A stretch of DNA of 64,000 bases, taken from Planctomycetota bacterium (GTDB lineage: Bacteria; Planctomycetota; Phycisphaerae; UBA1845). The stretch's first letter is position 1, and each line of letters starts with the position of its first letter. Location of the stretch: contig JAJRPG010000027.1 of NCBI GenBank assembly GCA_024280855.1, forward strand, positions 1-64,000, written 5' to 3'. Under the pieces are notes generated by a model. The model was not told the DNA's origin and made no database searches. It worked only from the letters and a program-made list of their open reading frames with translations. This document shows positions 27,559-35,878 of the stretch, piece after piece. Position numbers and translations under genes: made by a program.

Positions 27559-28176
27559 ATGGCTTCTTTGATTTTAATACCTTGGCCCGAAACCACTTGG
27601 AGCCTAGCTGGTCGGATGATAGGCCGAAGTCCGGTTTCGTTGACGGAGCAGGGGCGTAAGCAAGCTTTGGCCTGGGCTGATGCCCTGGAGAAAGACCCGC
27701 CGGTGGCTGTTTATTCCAGCACTGAGGTGGCTTCGGTCGAGACGGCTCGGGTATTGGAGAAGCGAGCCAATATCAAGCGAAAAGAGTTGAAGGGCTTAGC
27801 TGAGGTTAATGTTGGTCTGTGGGATGGATTGACGACGGACGAGTTGAAACGTCGATATCCGAAAATATATAAGCGTTGGTGCGATGATCCATTTGCGGTC
27901 TGCCCTCCGGAGGGCGAAGAATTTTCGTCTGCTTCGGAACGTATCCGCGAGGGGATCGTGGGCATTGTGGGTGATCGTCGAGATCGCACGCTAGCTATTG
28001 TGCTAGGGCCGTTTTCGTTCGCACTGGCTCGGTCCATTGTAGAGCGTAGTCCTGTGGTTGATATTCATGATATTGCCAATGCCGAGCCGCTACGTTATCC
28101 GTGGTTGCCTGCAAGCAAAGAAAAATCAACTTCAACTGTGGTCGCTGCTTCGGCGGTGGCTGCTAAGGGTAATTAA
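27559..28176 (+). CDS. Degenerate histidine-phosphatase (phosphoglycerate-mutase-like) protein
   Basis: 205 residues with the overall layout of the histidine phosphatase superfamily: SPVSLTEQGRKQALAWADAL, VYSSTEVASVETARVL, LAEVNVGLWDGLTTDEL. The catalytic motif RHGET is replaced by P8-W9-P10-E11-T12, so the nucleophilic His and its Arg are gone. The second His (usually HG in the C-terminal half) is replaced by LGP in AIVLGPFSFALAR. It is therefore very unlikely to be a phosphatase and more likely a scaffold or regulator. It ends 2 bp before accD, suggesting coexpression with fatty-acid synthesis. The gene is intact, so loss of catalysis seems tolerated or selected. Confidence 0.75.
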   Translation: MASLILIPWPETTWSLAGRMIGRSPVSLTEQGRKQALAWADALEKDPPVAVYSSTEVASVETARVLEKRANIKRKELKGLAEVNVGLWDGLTTDELKRRYPKIYKRWCDDPFAVCPPEGEEFSSASERIREGIVGIVGDRRDRTLAIVLGPFSFALARSIVERSPVVDIHDIANAEPLRYPWLPASKEKSTSTVVAASAVAAKGN

Positions 28177-28178
28177 CA

Positions 28179-29024
28179 ATGGTGATTAATGACGCTTTGG
28201 GTCCAAAGGAGAAGGCTGCATTGCAGGATCGTGTAGAAATACCAGCAGGCCTATGGACGCGCTGCGAAAGTTGTAGCCGCATTGTGTATGAGAAGGAAGT
28301 GGCTGAGGCGCTCAATGTTTGTCCGGAATGCGGTCATCATCGACGGGTAGACGCCCGTACTCGTGTTACGCAACTGGTGGATGAGGGCACGTTTGAGGAG
28401 TTTGCGGCTGACCTTACTTCTACCGACCCACTCAAATTCACGGATCGTATGCCGTATAAAGATCGGCTGGTGCGCGAGCAGAAGAAGACGGGTGAGGTGG
28501 ATGCGGTCCTTGTTGGCAAAGCCTTTATTCGTGGTCGCGGGGTAATCTTAGCCGTGATGAACCCTAAATTTATCATGGCTTCGATGGGGGCGGTGGTTGG
28601 CGAGAAGATTACGCGGGCTGTAGAACGAGCGTTGGAGGAGGGGTTGCCTTTCATTGTGGTGACTGCTTCTGGCGGTGCGCGTATGCAGGAGGGGATGATT
28701 TCTCTCGTGCAGATGGCTAAGACTTCTGCGGCATTGGCTCGGTTTGATGACGCTGGTGGTTTGTATGTCGTGGTGGCTTCAGACCCGACCACGGCTGGGG
28801 TGGCTGCTAGTTTTGCCAGCTTGGGTGATATTATCCTTGCAGAACCCAAGGCGATGATAGGATTTGCCGGGCCTCGGGTGATTGCTAATACGATCAATGC
28901 GGAGTTGCCGGAGGGTTTCCAAACCGCAGAATTCATGCTGGAACACGGCTTTATCGATCGCATTGTGGATCGTAGTCAGTTGCGATCTGAGCTAGCGAGA
29001 GTGATTGATTATTGCGGGAAATAG
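28179..29024 (+). CDS. accD: Acetyl-CoA carboxylase carboxyltransferase subunit beta
   Basis: 281 residues, cytoplasmic. It is half of the carboxyltransferase that transfers the carboxyl group from biotin to acetyl-CoA, the first step of fatty acid synthesis. The N-terminal zinc ribbon has CESC...CPECG (Cys near residues 28-50). The crotonase-like core follows, with DAVLVGKAFIRGRG, MNPKFIMASMGAVVGEKI, TASGGARMQEGMISLMQ-like and the ending GFIDRIVDR. The start at ATG 28179 is two bases after the preceding gene. No accA is seen nearby. Confidence 0.95.
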   Translation: MVINDALGPKEKAALQDRVEIPAGLWTRCESCSRIVYEKEVAEALNVCPECGHHRRVDARTRVTQLVDEGTFEEFAADLTSTDPLKFTDRMPYKDRLVREQKKTGEVDAVLVGKAFIRGRGVILAVMNPKFIMASMGAVVGEKITRAVERALEEGLPFIVVTASGGARMQEGMISLVQMAKTSAALARFDDAGGLYVVVASDPTTAGVAASFASLGDIILAEPKAMIGFAGPRVIANTINAELPEGFQTAEFMLEHGFIDRIVDRSQLRSELARVIDYCGK

Positions 29025-29206
29025 CGGTTGTTGTCATGATGGAGTGCCGAGGCTCGTCACTGATTACGGCGGCGCGGTGATGGGAAAAGAGTTGGATCGT
29101 CTCTTTTTTCATGAAAGAAAAACTTTGCTTTTCGCCGATGAGAGTGGTACAAGCTTGCTGTTGCAGGTGAGCCTTGTTCAACACTTGGTTGTTTCACGGA
29201 AGAACA

Positions 29207-29758
29207 ATGACCCAACGGCCTAGAATGGTTAATACGCTGGTGTGCTTGGTTGTGTCCATGACGGGTGCGGCTGGGCTGCTTGGTTATCTTGATCCTTCCG
29301 TGTCACCATCCGCAGATTCTTTACCCTTTGAAACTATCGAGTCCGTTGCTTGGGAAGTCGTAGCTGATACATTTGATCTTGACCCTCAGCGATGGCAGTC
29401 GGTCAACGTAGCCTCTCGTTTAGAGAGTGGGGAGCAGGGCACGCTTCTCGTCGCGAGGGCGAGTCGAGTAAGCAGTCATTTTTTCGTTCATTTTGATGGC
29501 CGAATTTCTTGCGGCTCTTTGTGGCGTGACCAACTGGAACTCGCAGATTCGCCCGGTACGATTGTGGTAGAGGTCGCTCAAGGAGGGCCTGGCGAGTTGA
29601 TGTCCGAGGCTCAGTGGGTGGGTGTGCGGTCCTTAGTACGGTCACTCACCGAAACAGTTTCTCCTGCTGGGGTTGAGTTGCCGATTACAACTGACAATTC
29701 CTGGCAAACTGCGTATCAATCCACTGAGATGGTGTCCGAAATCGCTACATCTTCGTAG
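29207..29758 (+). CDS. Exported AmpD-like (amidase_2) protein lacking zinc-ligand histidines
   Basis: About 183 residues. The start is uncertain: TTG 29174, ATG 29207 and ATG 29225 are in frame, and GGAAGA at 29198-29203 favours 29207. An N-terminal helix (MVNTLVCLVVSMTGAAGLLGYL) suggests an exported or anchored protein. The remainder follows the N-acetylmuramoyl-alanine amidase 2 layout: WQSVNVASRLESGEQG (normally IVIHHS...G), SSHFFVHFDGRISCGSLWRDQ (normally YHFVI..DGxI..G), TIVVEVAQGGPG and SEAQWVGVRSLVRSL. The zinc-binding His of the first motif and the later one are missing, so it probably binds but does not cut peptidoglycan. This call rests on pattern similarity only. Confidence 0.45.
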   Translation: MTQRPRMVNTLVCLVVSMTGAAGLLGYLDPSVSPSADSLPFETIESVAWEVVADTFDLDPQRWQSVNVASRLESGEQGTLLVARASRVSSHFFVHFDGRISCGSLWRDQLELADSPGTIVVEVAQGGPGELMSEAQWVGVRSLVRSLTETVSPAGVELPITTDNSWQTAYQSTEMVSEIATSS

Positions 29759-29951
29759 CGAGGCGATTCGGGCCTAGTTCACCTTGATCTATCTGGGATT
29801 TTCTTCCCCACAATGTTCCTAAATAATTTACCTTGGGTTTGTTGAGGCATTAAGGTATGCTGTTGGCGACGTGGTGTGGTGGTCAATCTATCTTGAGATT
29901 GCTCAGCATGTAGTTAATTTGCATTTGCGATTGAGGGGTAAACCTATAATT

Positions 29952-30920
29952 ATGAATAATGCAACAGAACAGATTCCTTTATTCCCCTTAGCCAAAAAGG
30001 AGATGTCTGATACGTTTTCTGAAGATGCAGAAATTGTATTTTCGTTAGGTGATTCTCTCGACATCTTGAAAAAATGCCCAGACAACTTTGCCAAACTAAT
30101 CATTACGTCTCCCCCTTATAACATAGGCAAAGAGTATGAAACGCAGGTTAAGCTTGAGCATTATCTAGCAGGGCTTCGGCCTGTAATGCAAGAGCTTGTT
30201 CGAGTGTTGTCGCTAGGTGGGTCGTTGTGTTGGCAAGTCGGGAATTATGTAGAAAAGAGCGAAGTCTTCCCACTTGATATTTATTTTTACCCGATATTCA
30301 AGAAGATGGGGCTGCAATTGCGCAATCGAATTATATGGACTTTTGGCCATGGGCTGCATTGTTCTGTGCGTTTTTCGGGCCGCTATGAAACACTGCTTTG
30401 GTTCACGAAAACAGAAGATTATGTTTTCAACCTTGATCCTGTTCGAGTCCCCTCAAAATACCCGGGGAAGACTAATTTTCGTCCAGGCCCCAAATATGGC
30501 CTTCCGTCGGGTAATCCGCTAGGTAAAAATCCGAGTGATATTTGGCAGTTGATGACTCATGAATGGGAGACGTGTCTGTGGGATATTCCCAATGTGAAGT
30601 CAAATCACCCAGAGAAAACTATTCATCCTTGTCAATTTCCAATCGAGCTTGTTGAAAGATGCGTTCTTGCAATGACCTGTGAAGATGATTGGGTGCTTGA
30701 TCCATTTAGTGGAGTTGGATCTTCTATGTTAGCGGCGGTTAGGCATGATCGTCGTGCGATGGGTTGTGAACGAGAAAAAAATTATATCGACGAAGCGAAA
30801 CGCAGGATGAATATGCTCTTTTCTGGTGAGTTGCCTTATAGGCCATTAGGCAAGGCGGTTCACAAACCAACTGGTAAAGAAAAAGTATCGCAAATCCCTG
30901 AACAGTGGAAAAATAGTTAA
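29952..30920 (+). CDS. Type II DNA methyltransferase, beta class, probably N4-cytosine
   Basis: 323 residues from ATG 29952 (GAGGGG upstream); upstream in-frame starts to 29871 add unrelated sequence. Motif IV TSPPYN is at 52-57 and precedes the SAM-binding motif I DPFSGVGSSM (from D250), the beta-class order. SPPY rather than DPPY favours N4-methylcytosine, though it does not prove it. It methylates the host's copies of a recognition site so the partner nuclease does not cut. The nuclease gene starts 9 bp downstream, giving a classical two-gene restriction-modification unit. Codon use and AT content differ from accD upstream, suggesting lateral transfer. Confidence 0.9.
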   Translation: MNNATEQIPLFPLAKKEMSDTFSEDAEIVFSLGDSLDILKKCPDNFAKLIITSPPYNIGKEYETQVKLEHYLAGLRPVMQELVRVLSLGGSLCWQVGNYVEKSEVFPLDIYFYPIFKKMGLQLRNRIIWTFGHGLHCSVRFSGRYETLLWFTKTEDYVFNLDPVRVPSKYPGKTNFRPGPKYGLPSGNPLGKNPSDIWQLMTHEWETCLWDIPNVKSNHPEKTIHPCQFPIELVERCVLAMTCEDDWVLDPFSGVGSSMLAAVRHDRRAMGCEREKNYIDEAKRRMNMLFSGELPYRPLGKAVHKPTGKEKVSQIPEQWKNS

Positions 30921-30929
30921 GGTGTGCAG

Positions 30930-31499
30930 ATGAAAATTGCTGGTGTTTACTCGTTTAATAACGGGGTTGAAGTTGTTCAGGACAAGTATCCAGTCCTGCT
31001 GTCGGAGATCGAAAGTTGTATCAATGCGATCGATGCCTCGAAATGTAAAACGAAAACTAGTAAAGAGAAGACGATGAAAGGCGCAACGCTTTACTCCCCA
31101 GTTGACCTCAATAAATGGTTTAAGAAAATTCTCTATGCATCAGGATGGGAATCAGTTCGAGTAAAATGCGATTATCCTACACGATACTATGTGCCAGATT
31201 ATGAACCCAAAGATTTGAACAAGGGTGCGTTTCGTGAAATGGATTTCGTGAAAGAGAAACTGGGTATTGAAGTACAGTTTGGTAAGTATTCATTCATGGT
31301 TTACAACGTAGCTGCTAAGATGACAATTTTTAGAAATCTATCTTGTATTGATACAGGTATTGAAATAGTGCCTGTGAAATCGTTAGCCGATGAAATGAGT
31401 AGTGGCGTGAGCTATTTCGAACAGTTTGTTTGGGATTTAGAGAAGCGAGGTGTATCAAACATTGATGTGCCCGTAATGATAATTGGGATTGATGTATAA
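30930..31499 (+). CDS. BglII-like type II restriction endonuclease
   Basis: 189 residues from ATG 30930, with AAGGTG at 30919-30924; GTG 30924 is an alternative. BglII uses D84, E93 and Q95. Here D105 in FREMDFVKEKLGIEVQFGKY is followed by E114 and Q116, with exactly the same spacing, in a similar D..FVK..GIEVQFGKY context. BglII cuts AGATCT and its relative BstYI cuts RGATCY, so a GATC-core site is expected but not shown. The enzyme would be cytoplasmic and act on unmethylated invading DNA. It overlaps the next gene by 8 bp (31492-31499). The partner methyltransferase of probable N4-cytosine type fits M.BglII. Confidence 0.8.
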   Translation: MKIAGVYSFNNGVEVVQDKYPVLLSEIESCINAIDASKCKTKTSKEKTMKGATLYSPVDLNKWFKKILYASGWESVRVKCDYPTRYYVPDYEPKDLNKGAFREMDFVKEKLGIEVQFGKYSFMVYNVAAKMTIFRNLSCIDTGIEIVPVKSLADEMSSGVSYFEQFVWDLEKRGVSNIDVPVMIIGIDV

Positions 31500-33495
31500 C
31501 CTATCAATTAAATTTTCAATTCTGGCCTTGCTCATGATTCGTTCATATGCAGCTGCTCAAACTGTCGATCCGGATTTTGGTCGGCAGTGGTATTTGGAGA
31601 ATACTGGCCAAGTGGTTGGTGGGGTGGCTGGGGTTCCTGGTGCTGATGTGGATGTGCTTTCGGCTTGGACGATGTTCGACGGGGCTTCGAACGTTACGGT
31701 AGCTATTGTATCCACGGGGGTTGATCCTCATCCTGAGTTTGCATCTCGTTTGCTTGAAGGCATTAGCTTTGTAGGTGATCCTTTGAATACGCTGGATGTG
31801 TGCGGCACGGGGACGCACATAGCTGGGGTCATTGGAGCTGCGCGGGGTAATTTTACGGGAGATAATGGAATTGCTGGCGTTTGCCCGACCGTTTATATCC
31901 TTCCCGTGCGGGTATCTGATAGCTGTGCGAGTGGTATATCGGCTACGGCGCAAGGGATTGAATGGGCGGCGGATCATGGGGCTGACATCATTGTCGTTAG
32001 TGTATCTTTCTCCTCCGGTAACAGCCAACTATTACAGGCGATTGACTATGCGGCCAGTCTGAATGTGGTGGTTGTTGCACCTGCAGGTAATATTGGTGAC
32101 AATGTACTGGCATTTCCGGCTAACTATGATGACTGTATAGCAGTTTCAGCGACGACGAATCGAAATGGATTGACTAGCTTTTCAAATTTTGGCATGGGGC
32201 TTGATTTGTCTGCGCCTGGGGAAAATATATATTCAGCCTGGCTGGGCGATGCTTATATGGAGTCGTCAGAATCTGGTGCGACGGCTGCGGCCTTGGTCGC
32301 TGGCGCCGCAGCGCTGCTGAAATCATATAATCCCAATTTAACAGGGCTACAATTGCGTCAACTGATAAATGACACGGCTGTCCCGATTGGCGATCCCATG
32401 CTATTTGGTAGTGGCCGACTGTGTACGGGGTGTGCGTTGCAACAAGCATCGCCACCATTGCTGCGCTTCGAGCATGATTTGCTGCAGCCGAGAATTATTT
32501 CGCCGAATGCTTCCACCACGCGAACTGTGCAGCTTGTAGACGTATCTGATGTCGCTGACGTTGATCGCGTATTTTTGCACTATCAAATCGATGATGGGCC
32601 GTGGAGAGTGACAAGCATTCGGCACATTTCCGGCGAGGCCTATAAGCTGCGATGGCCTGCTATTCCTTGCGATTCGACGCTTAGCTATTTTCTGAGTGCC
32701 GAAACTGTAAGCGGTGATATTATTTTTGATCCTGTGACAGCGCCATTGCTAAACTACAGCGTGCGCGGGGGAAATCGCGTCGTTGTTTTTGGAGACGATT
32801 TTGAAGCGGATTTGGGCTGGCTTTCGCTTGATACTACGGGTAGCGATAAAGGATTGTGGGAGCGAGTTATACCGATAGGGACCAGCGCTCAACCAGCGTA
32901 TGATGCGACTCCGCAAGCGGCGTCGTTTTGTTATGTGACGGGTCAACATGTGCCTGGTCAGTCCGATGGGTTTAATGATGTCGATGGCGGGCCTGTGGAG
33001 TTATGGTCGCCTGAAATTCCGATTCCGTCGCGTAATGTCGAACTGAGTTTTTCCTGCTGGGTTGAATCGCTCGGTAGTGGTACGCCTGATTCTATGGTTG
33101 TTGAAGTCTCAGTCGATGACGGACAATCCTGGTTATTGATCGATCAAATTCCTGCAACAGCAGGCTGGACTTCGCAGGTGTACGCGCTTCGTGAGGTACT
33201 CGGTTTTTCAGGCCCATCTATGCGTGTTCGTTTTTCAATCGCTGACTTGGATGCGTCACTAACCGAAGCTGCCGTTGACAATTTTCGCGTGACTTGGCTG
33301 CCATGCAGTACCGCTAGCCATGATGCAGATGGCAATGGAATCGTTGACCAAGAAGACCTTAGTGAGTTTATTACTTGTCTGGGTGGACCTAGTGCCATAA
33401 TCGCAGACGATGCTTGTCGCGTGTTCGATGTCTACGGATTATCCGAAGTTGACCTTAATGACTTTTCCGCATTTCAGCGGCGCTTTAACCCTTAG
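31492..33495 (+). CDS. Secreted subtilase-fold protein with lost catalytic residues and dockerin-like tail
   Basis: 667 residues from ATG 31492, with a signal peptide (FSILALLMIRSYAAAQ). Residues ~25-315 are peptidase S8-like. The catalytic Asp is Ser (S74 in AIVSTGVDPHPEF), H109 is kept (GTGTHIAG) and oxyanion N200 is kept (APAGN). The nucleophile motif GTSMA is GATAA (T264), so two of the three catalytic residues are changed. Next comes a beta-rich middle region with a jelly-roll-like domain (DDFEADLGWLSLDTTG). The C-terminal ~60 residues hold two EF-hand-like, dockerin-type repeats (DADGNGIVDQEDL; YGLSEVDLNDF). It is probably an extracellular, non-proteolytic binding protein. It starts inside the nuclease gene's last codons. 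Confidence 0.75.
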   Translation: MYNLSIKFSILALLMIRSYAAAQTVDPDFGRQWYLENTGQVVGGVAGVPGADVDVLSAWTMFDGASNVTVAIVSTGVDPHPEFASRLLEGISFVGDPLNTLDVCGTGTHIAGVIGAARGNFTGDNGIAGVCPTVYILPVRVSDSCASGISATAQGIEWAADHGADIIVVSVSFSSGNSQLLQAIDYAASLNVVVVAPAGNIGDNVLAFPANYDDCIAVSATTNRNGLTSFSNFGMGLDLSAPGENIYSAWLGDAYMESSESGATAAALVAGAAALLKSYNPNLTGLQLRQLINDTAVPIGDPMLFGSGRLCTGCALQQASPPLLRFEHDLLQPRIISPNASTTRTVQLVDVSDVADVDRVFLHYQIDDGPWRVTSIRHISGEAYKLRWPAIPCDSTLSYFLSAETVSGDIIFDPVTAPLLNYSVRGGNRVVVFGDDFEADLGWLSLDTTGSDKGLWERVIPIGTSAQPAYDATPQAASFCYVTGQHVPGQSDGFNDVDGGPVELWSPEIPIPSRNVELSFSCWVESLGSGTPDSMVVEVSVDDGQSWLLIDQIPATAGWTSQVYALREVLGFSGPSMRVRFSIADLDASLTEAAVDNFRVTWLPCSTASHDADGNGIVDQEDLSEFITCLGGPSAIIADDACRVFDVYGLSEVDLNDFSAFQRRFNP

Positions 33496-33625
33496 ACAAG
33501 TTTACACTCTTCATACTTCATGTTGTTAGCTAGACGCGGTATCATGGATATTGATTCGTAACATCACGCAAGAATTTTCTTGTGATTGATTATCAAATTC
33601 AGTTTCCAATAAAGGAGCAAACCTT

Positions 33626-34237
33626 ATGTCGTCGAAAAAGATTGTCGTTTCGTTGTCGGGTATTTTGTTTGTCATGTTGGCTGCCAGCACCGTGCTGTCA
33701 GATGACAAGGCTATGCAGAAACATGAAGGTGAACCAAATGCCATGATGGATGCGTGGTCGAAGAATGCTAACCCAGGCCCGTTTCACGCTCATCTCAAGC
33801 CGCTGGTTGGTTCATGGAAGACGACTGCGAAATTTTGGATGATGCCAGGCGCAGAGCCAGCTATGAGTGCAGGTACATCTGAGCGGGAATTTATTCTCGG
33901 TGGCCGATACTTGCAGGAGCATTATAACTCAACCGTGATGGGTTCTCCCTTTACAGGTTTTGGAATCGTCGGATATGACAACGCGAAGAAGCAGTATGTA
34001 AGCACCTGGATGGATACCATGTCAACGACGATCATGATGGATCGCGGTAGTTGTGACGCCTCTGGCAAGGTGTTTACATATCACGGCGAAATGGATGATC
34101 CATATACTGGCACGCACAAAAAATACCGCACCGTGCTTCGTGTGATTAACAACGACAAGCATATTTTGGAAATGTTTGAAACTTCGCCAGGTGCAAAAGA
34201 GCGTCAGAGTATGGAGATTATCTATACACGCTCGTAG
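33626..34237 (+). CDS. Exported DUF1579 protein
   Basis: 203 residues from ATG 33626, with AAAGGAG eight bases upstream. A signal peptide (VVSLSGILFVMLAASTVLS) is followed by a single DUF1579-type beta-barrel-like domain: GSWKTTAKFWMMPG, SEREFILGGRYLQEHYN, GFGIVGYDNAKKQYVSTWMD and ILEMFETSPG. The family's function is unknown; it is lipocalin-like in appearance. The gene stands alone, with about 130 bp upstream of it, and faces the beta-helix gene end to end. Confidence 0.8.
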   Translation: MSSKKIVVSLSGILFVMLAASTVLSDDKAMQKHEGEPNAMMDAWSKNANPGPFHAHLKPLVGSWKTTAKFWMMPGAEPAMSAGTSEREFILGGRYLQEHYNSTVMGSPFTGFGIVGYDNAKKQYVSTWMDTMSTTIMMDRGSCDASGKVFTYHGEMDDPYTGTHKKYRTVLRVINNDKHILEMFETSPGAKERQSMEIIYTRS

Positions 34238-34269
34238 ATCTTGCTCTCGATTTGCTCGTCGAACAGTGA

Positions 34270-35634
34270 CTATGGCCCGGTGATACTATCGTGGAAGCTA
34301 TATAGGTCATCCAGGCTGACGTCGGCGTCGTTGTTATCGTCGAACACGCATAGGCAGACGTCATCATTCGGGCTGGTAGCTGGGAATGTTGCAAAGCATC
34401 GTTGAAATTCGGCGTAGTCAGCAAGGTCGACTGCATCATCGGCGTTGTAGTCATTGGCTAATTGAAGAGTTGCAGATTCAAACGGGCCTCGGTCAACGCG
34501 ACAGCTTTGCAAGCGAGGTGTGAAGTCGAGGTCCATATCTGCGCCTATCGTTGCTGCGAAGCTTGGGTCGCCGGTGTTGATAGCCGGTGATGTAGGGGCT
34601 AATCGCCAATCGTCGTCGCCAGTTCCCGCTACGCCATCCAAGCCAAACGGGTCAACGAATTGCGGATCAACGCCGTTGACGCCGGGACCATCGAAAGATA
34701 TGGCTAAAAAACCTTGAATTGTCGTGTGAGAGAGTGGTGGTGGGATAACGCCTCCCGAAACGAATTGGGCGGATTCATCCATGCCGCCTCTGTCTATATT
34801 TCTCCAGAGGATGCAGTTTTTCATAGTTGAGATGCTCGTGCCTCCGTCGCGCATGCCGCCAATTTGGCTCATGGGATCACCATCGGCGTTGTTGTAGGCT
34901 ATCGTACAGTTCGTCAATTTTGGGAACGCATTAAAGTTATCGATTCCGCCTGCGAAAATTGCACGATTGCCAACGATCAGGCAATTGATTAGCGAGACGT
35001 TGTGTTTGTCGTTATACATGCCACCACCTTTGTTTAGGGCAGAGTTTCCGCGAATGATGCAGTTGCGAATGGTTGGCCCGTTAATGGCTGGTGAAAATGG
35101 GTTTTTGTTAATGATACCGCCACCTCGATCATCTGTTCCGGGTGGTGGGATATTTGCGTTGCCGCCCGTAACCGTAAAGCCATCAATAACCGTAGATAAG
35201 TCACGAAAGCTAGCCGTGACAACGTGATAGCAGTTCTCACTATTGTTGATAAAGCCAGGTAGGTCGTCGCCGTTGAGGTCGCAAGACAGAATCGTTTCAT
35301 ACTGGCGGATATGGCGCTCGTCTGGATTAGCTTCGCCGCAACCTGCAAATCCGCCTAGTAAAGTTACGCCATTCTGATTAGTAGCAATTCGAAATGTAGA
35401 AGAGCGAACGTTTCCGGGCAAGTATAGGCCATCTGCTACGCGGATTTCGTCTCCGGGAACGGCGTTGCCAAGGGCCGTGGTCAAGCTGGTGTAGCCGCTG
35501 CACCAACTGGTCCCGTCATGCGTTGGGCCTGTGGCGTTTATGTCTACAAAGATGACGGATTGCGCGCGGATTGTCTGAGGCATCAACAACAAGCCAGCGC
35601 AAAGCATAGCTAGTCTGAATACTAAAGACCGCAT
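34270..35634 (-). CDS. Secreted parallel beta-helix protein with dockerin-like tail
   Basis: 454 residues. ATG 35634 has AGG nine bases upstream; TTG 35643 is the alternative. A signal peptide (LVFRLAMLCAGLLLMPQTIRAQS) is followed by a right-handed beta-helix region, with rungs such as NGPTIRNCIIRGNSALNKG and VSLINCLIVGNRAIFAGG, as in choice-of-anchor and polymorphic outer-membrane-like proteins. The last ~60 residues (DYNADDAVDLADYAEFQRCF and DDNNDADVSLDDLYSFHD) are two EF-hand/dockerin-like repeats common in planctomycete secreted proteins. The ligand is unknown; such helices often bind or cut polysaccharide. No catalytic residues are recognised. Confidence 0.75.
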   Translation of the reverse strand: MRSLVFRLAMLCAGLLLMPQTIRAQSVIFVDINATGPTHDGTSWCSGYTSLTTALGNAVPGDEIRVADGLYLPGNVRSSTFRIATNQNGVTLLGGFAGCGEANPDERHIRQYETILSCDLNGDDLPGFINNSENCYHVVTASFRDLSTVIDGFTVTGGNANIPPPGTDDRGGGIINKNPFSPAINGPTIRNCIIRGNSALNKGGGMYNDKHNVSLINCLIVGNRAIFAGGIDNFNAFPKLTNCTIAYNNADGDPMSQIGGMRDGGTSISTMKNCILWRNIDRGGMDESAQFVSGGVIPPPLSHTTIQGFLAISFDGPGVNGVDPQFVDPFGLDGVAGTGDDDWRLAPTSPAINTGDPSFAATIGADMDLDFTPRLQSCRVDRGPFESATLQLANDYNADDAVDLADYAEFQRCFATFPATSPNDDVCLCVFDDNNDADVSLDDLYSFHDSITGP

Positions 35635-35686
35635 GACAATCAACCTGAAATCCCCCTTAGTGCGTTCGCATTGGTCTTTCTAAGTC

Positions 35687-35718
35687 CACGGATAAGCTGT
35701 GGCTTACCCATGCCACCC
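35687..35718 (+). repeat. Dispersed palindrome, family A
   Basis: CACGGATAAGCTGTGGCT then TACCCATGCCACCC: arms around a short loop, with the typical right flank CATGCCACCC. It lies in the gap before the ABC transporter genes. Confidence 0.7.
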
Positions 35719-35878
35719 AGCTCCCAGCCCTGCGGAGCTACAAACTTCTCCCACACATTATAGTCACGCCAAGCCCCTGTCAGCGAGGGCGAATGACCGA
35801 TATTATCTTAGTTATAAAGTCGTTAGCCTGTGGCTGGTAAATTGATCGTGTCTGTGGGCGGTTTAGGGAGCAAATGAG

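Noticed and set aside
28337-28963. 208-codon antisense frame over accD
   Set aside because: Shadow of a highly conserved gene; low-complexity composition.
29005-29223. 72-codon frame between accD and the AmpD-like gene
   Set aside because: It overlaps the end of accD and the probable start of the next gene and has no recognisable sequence.
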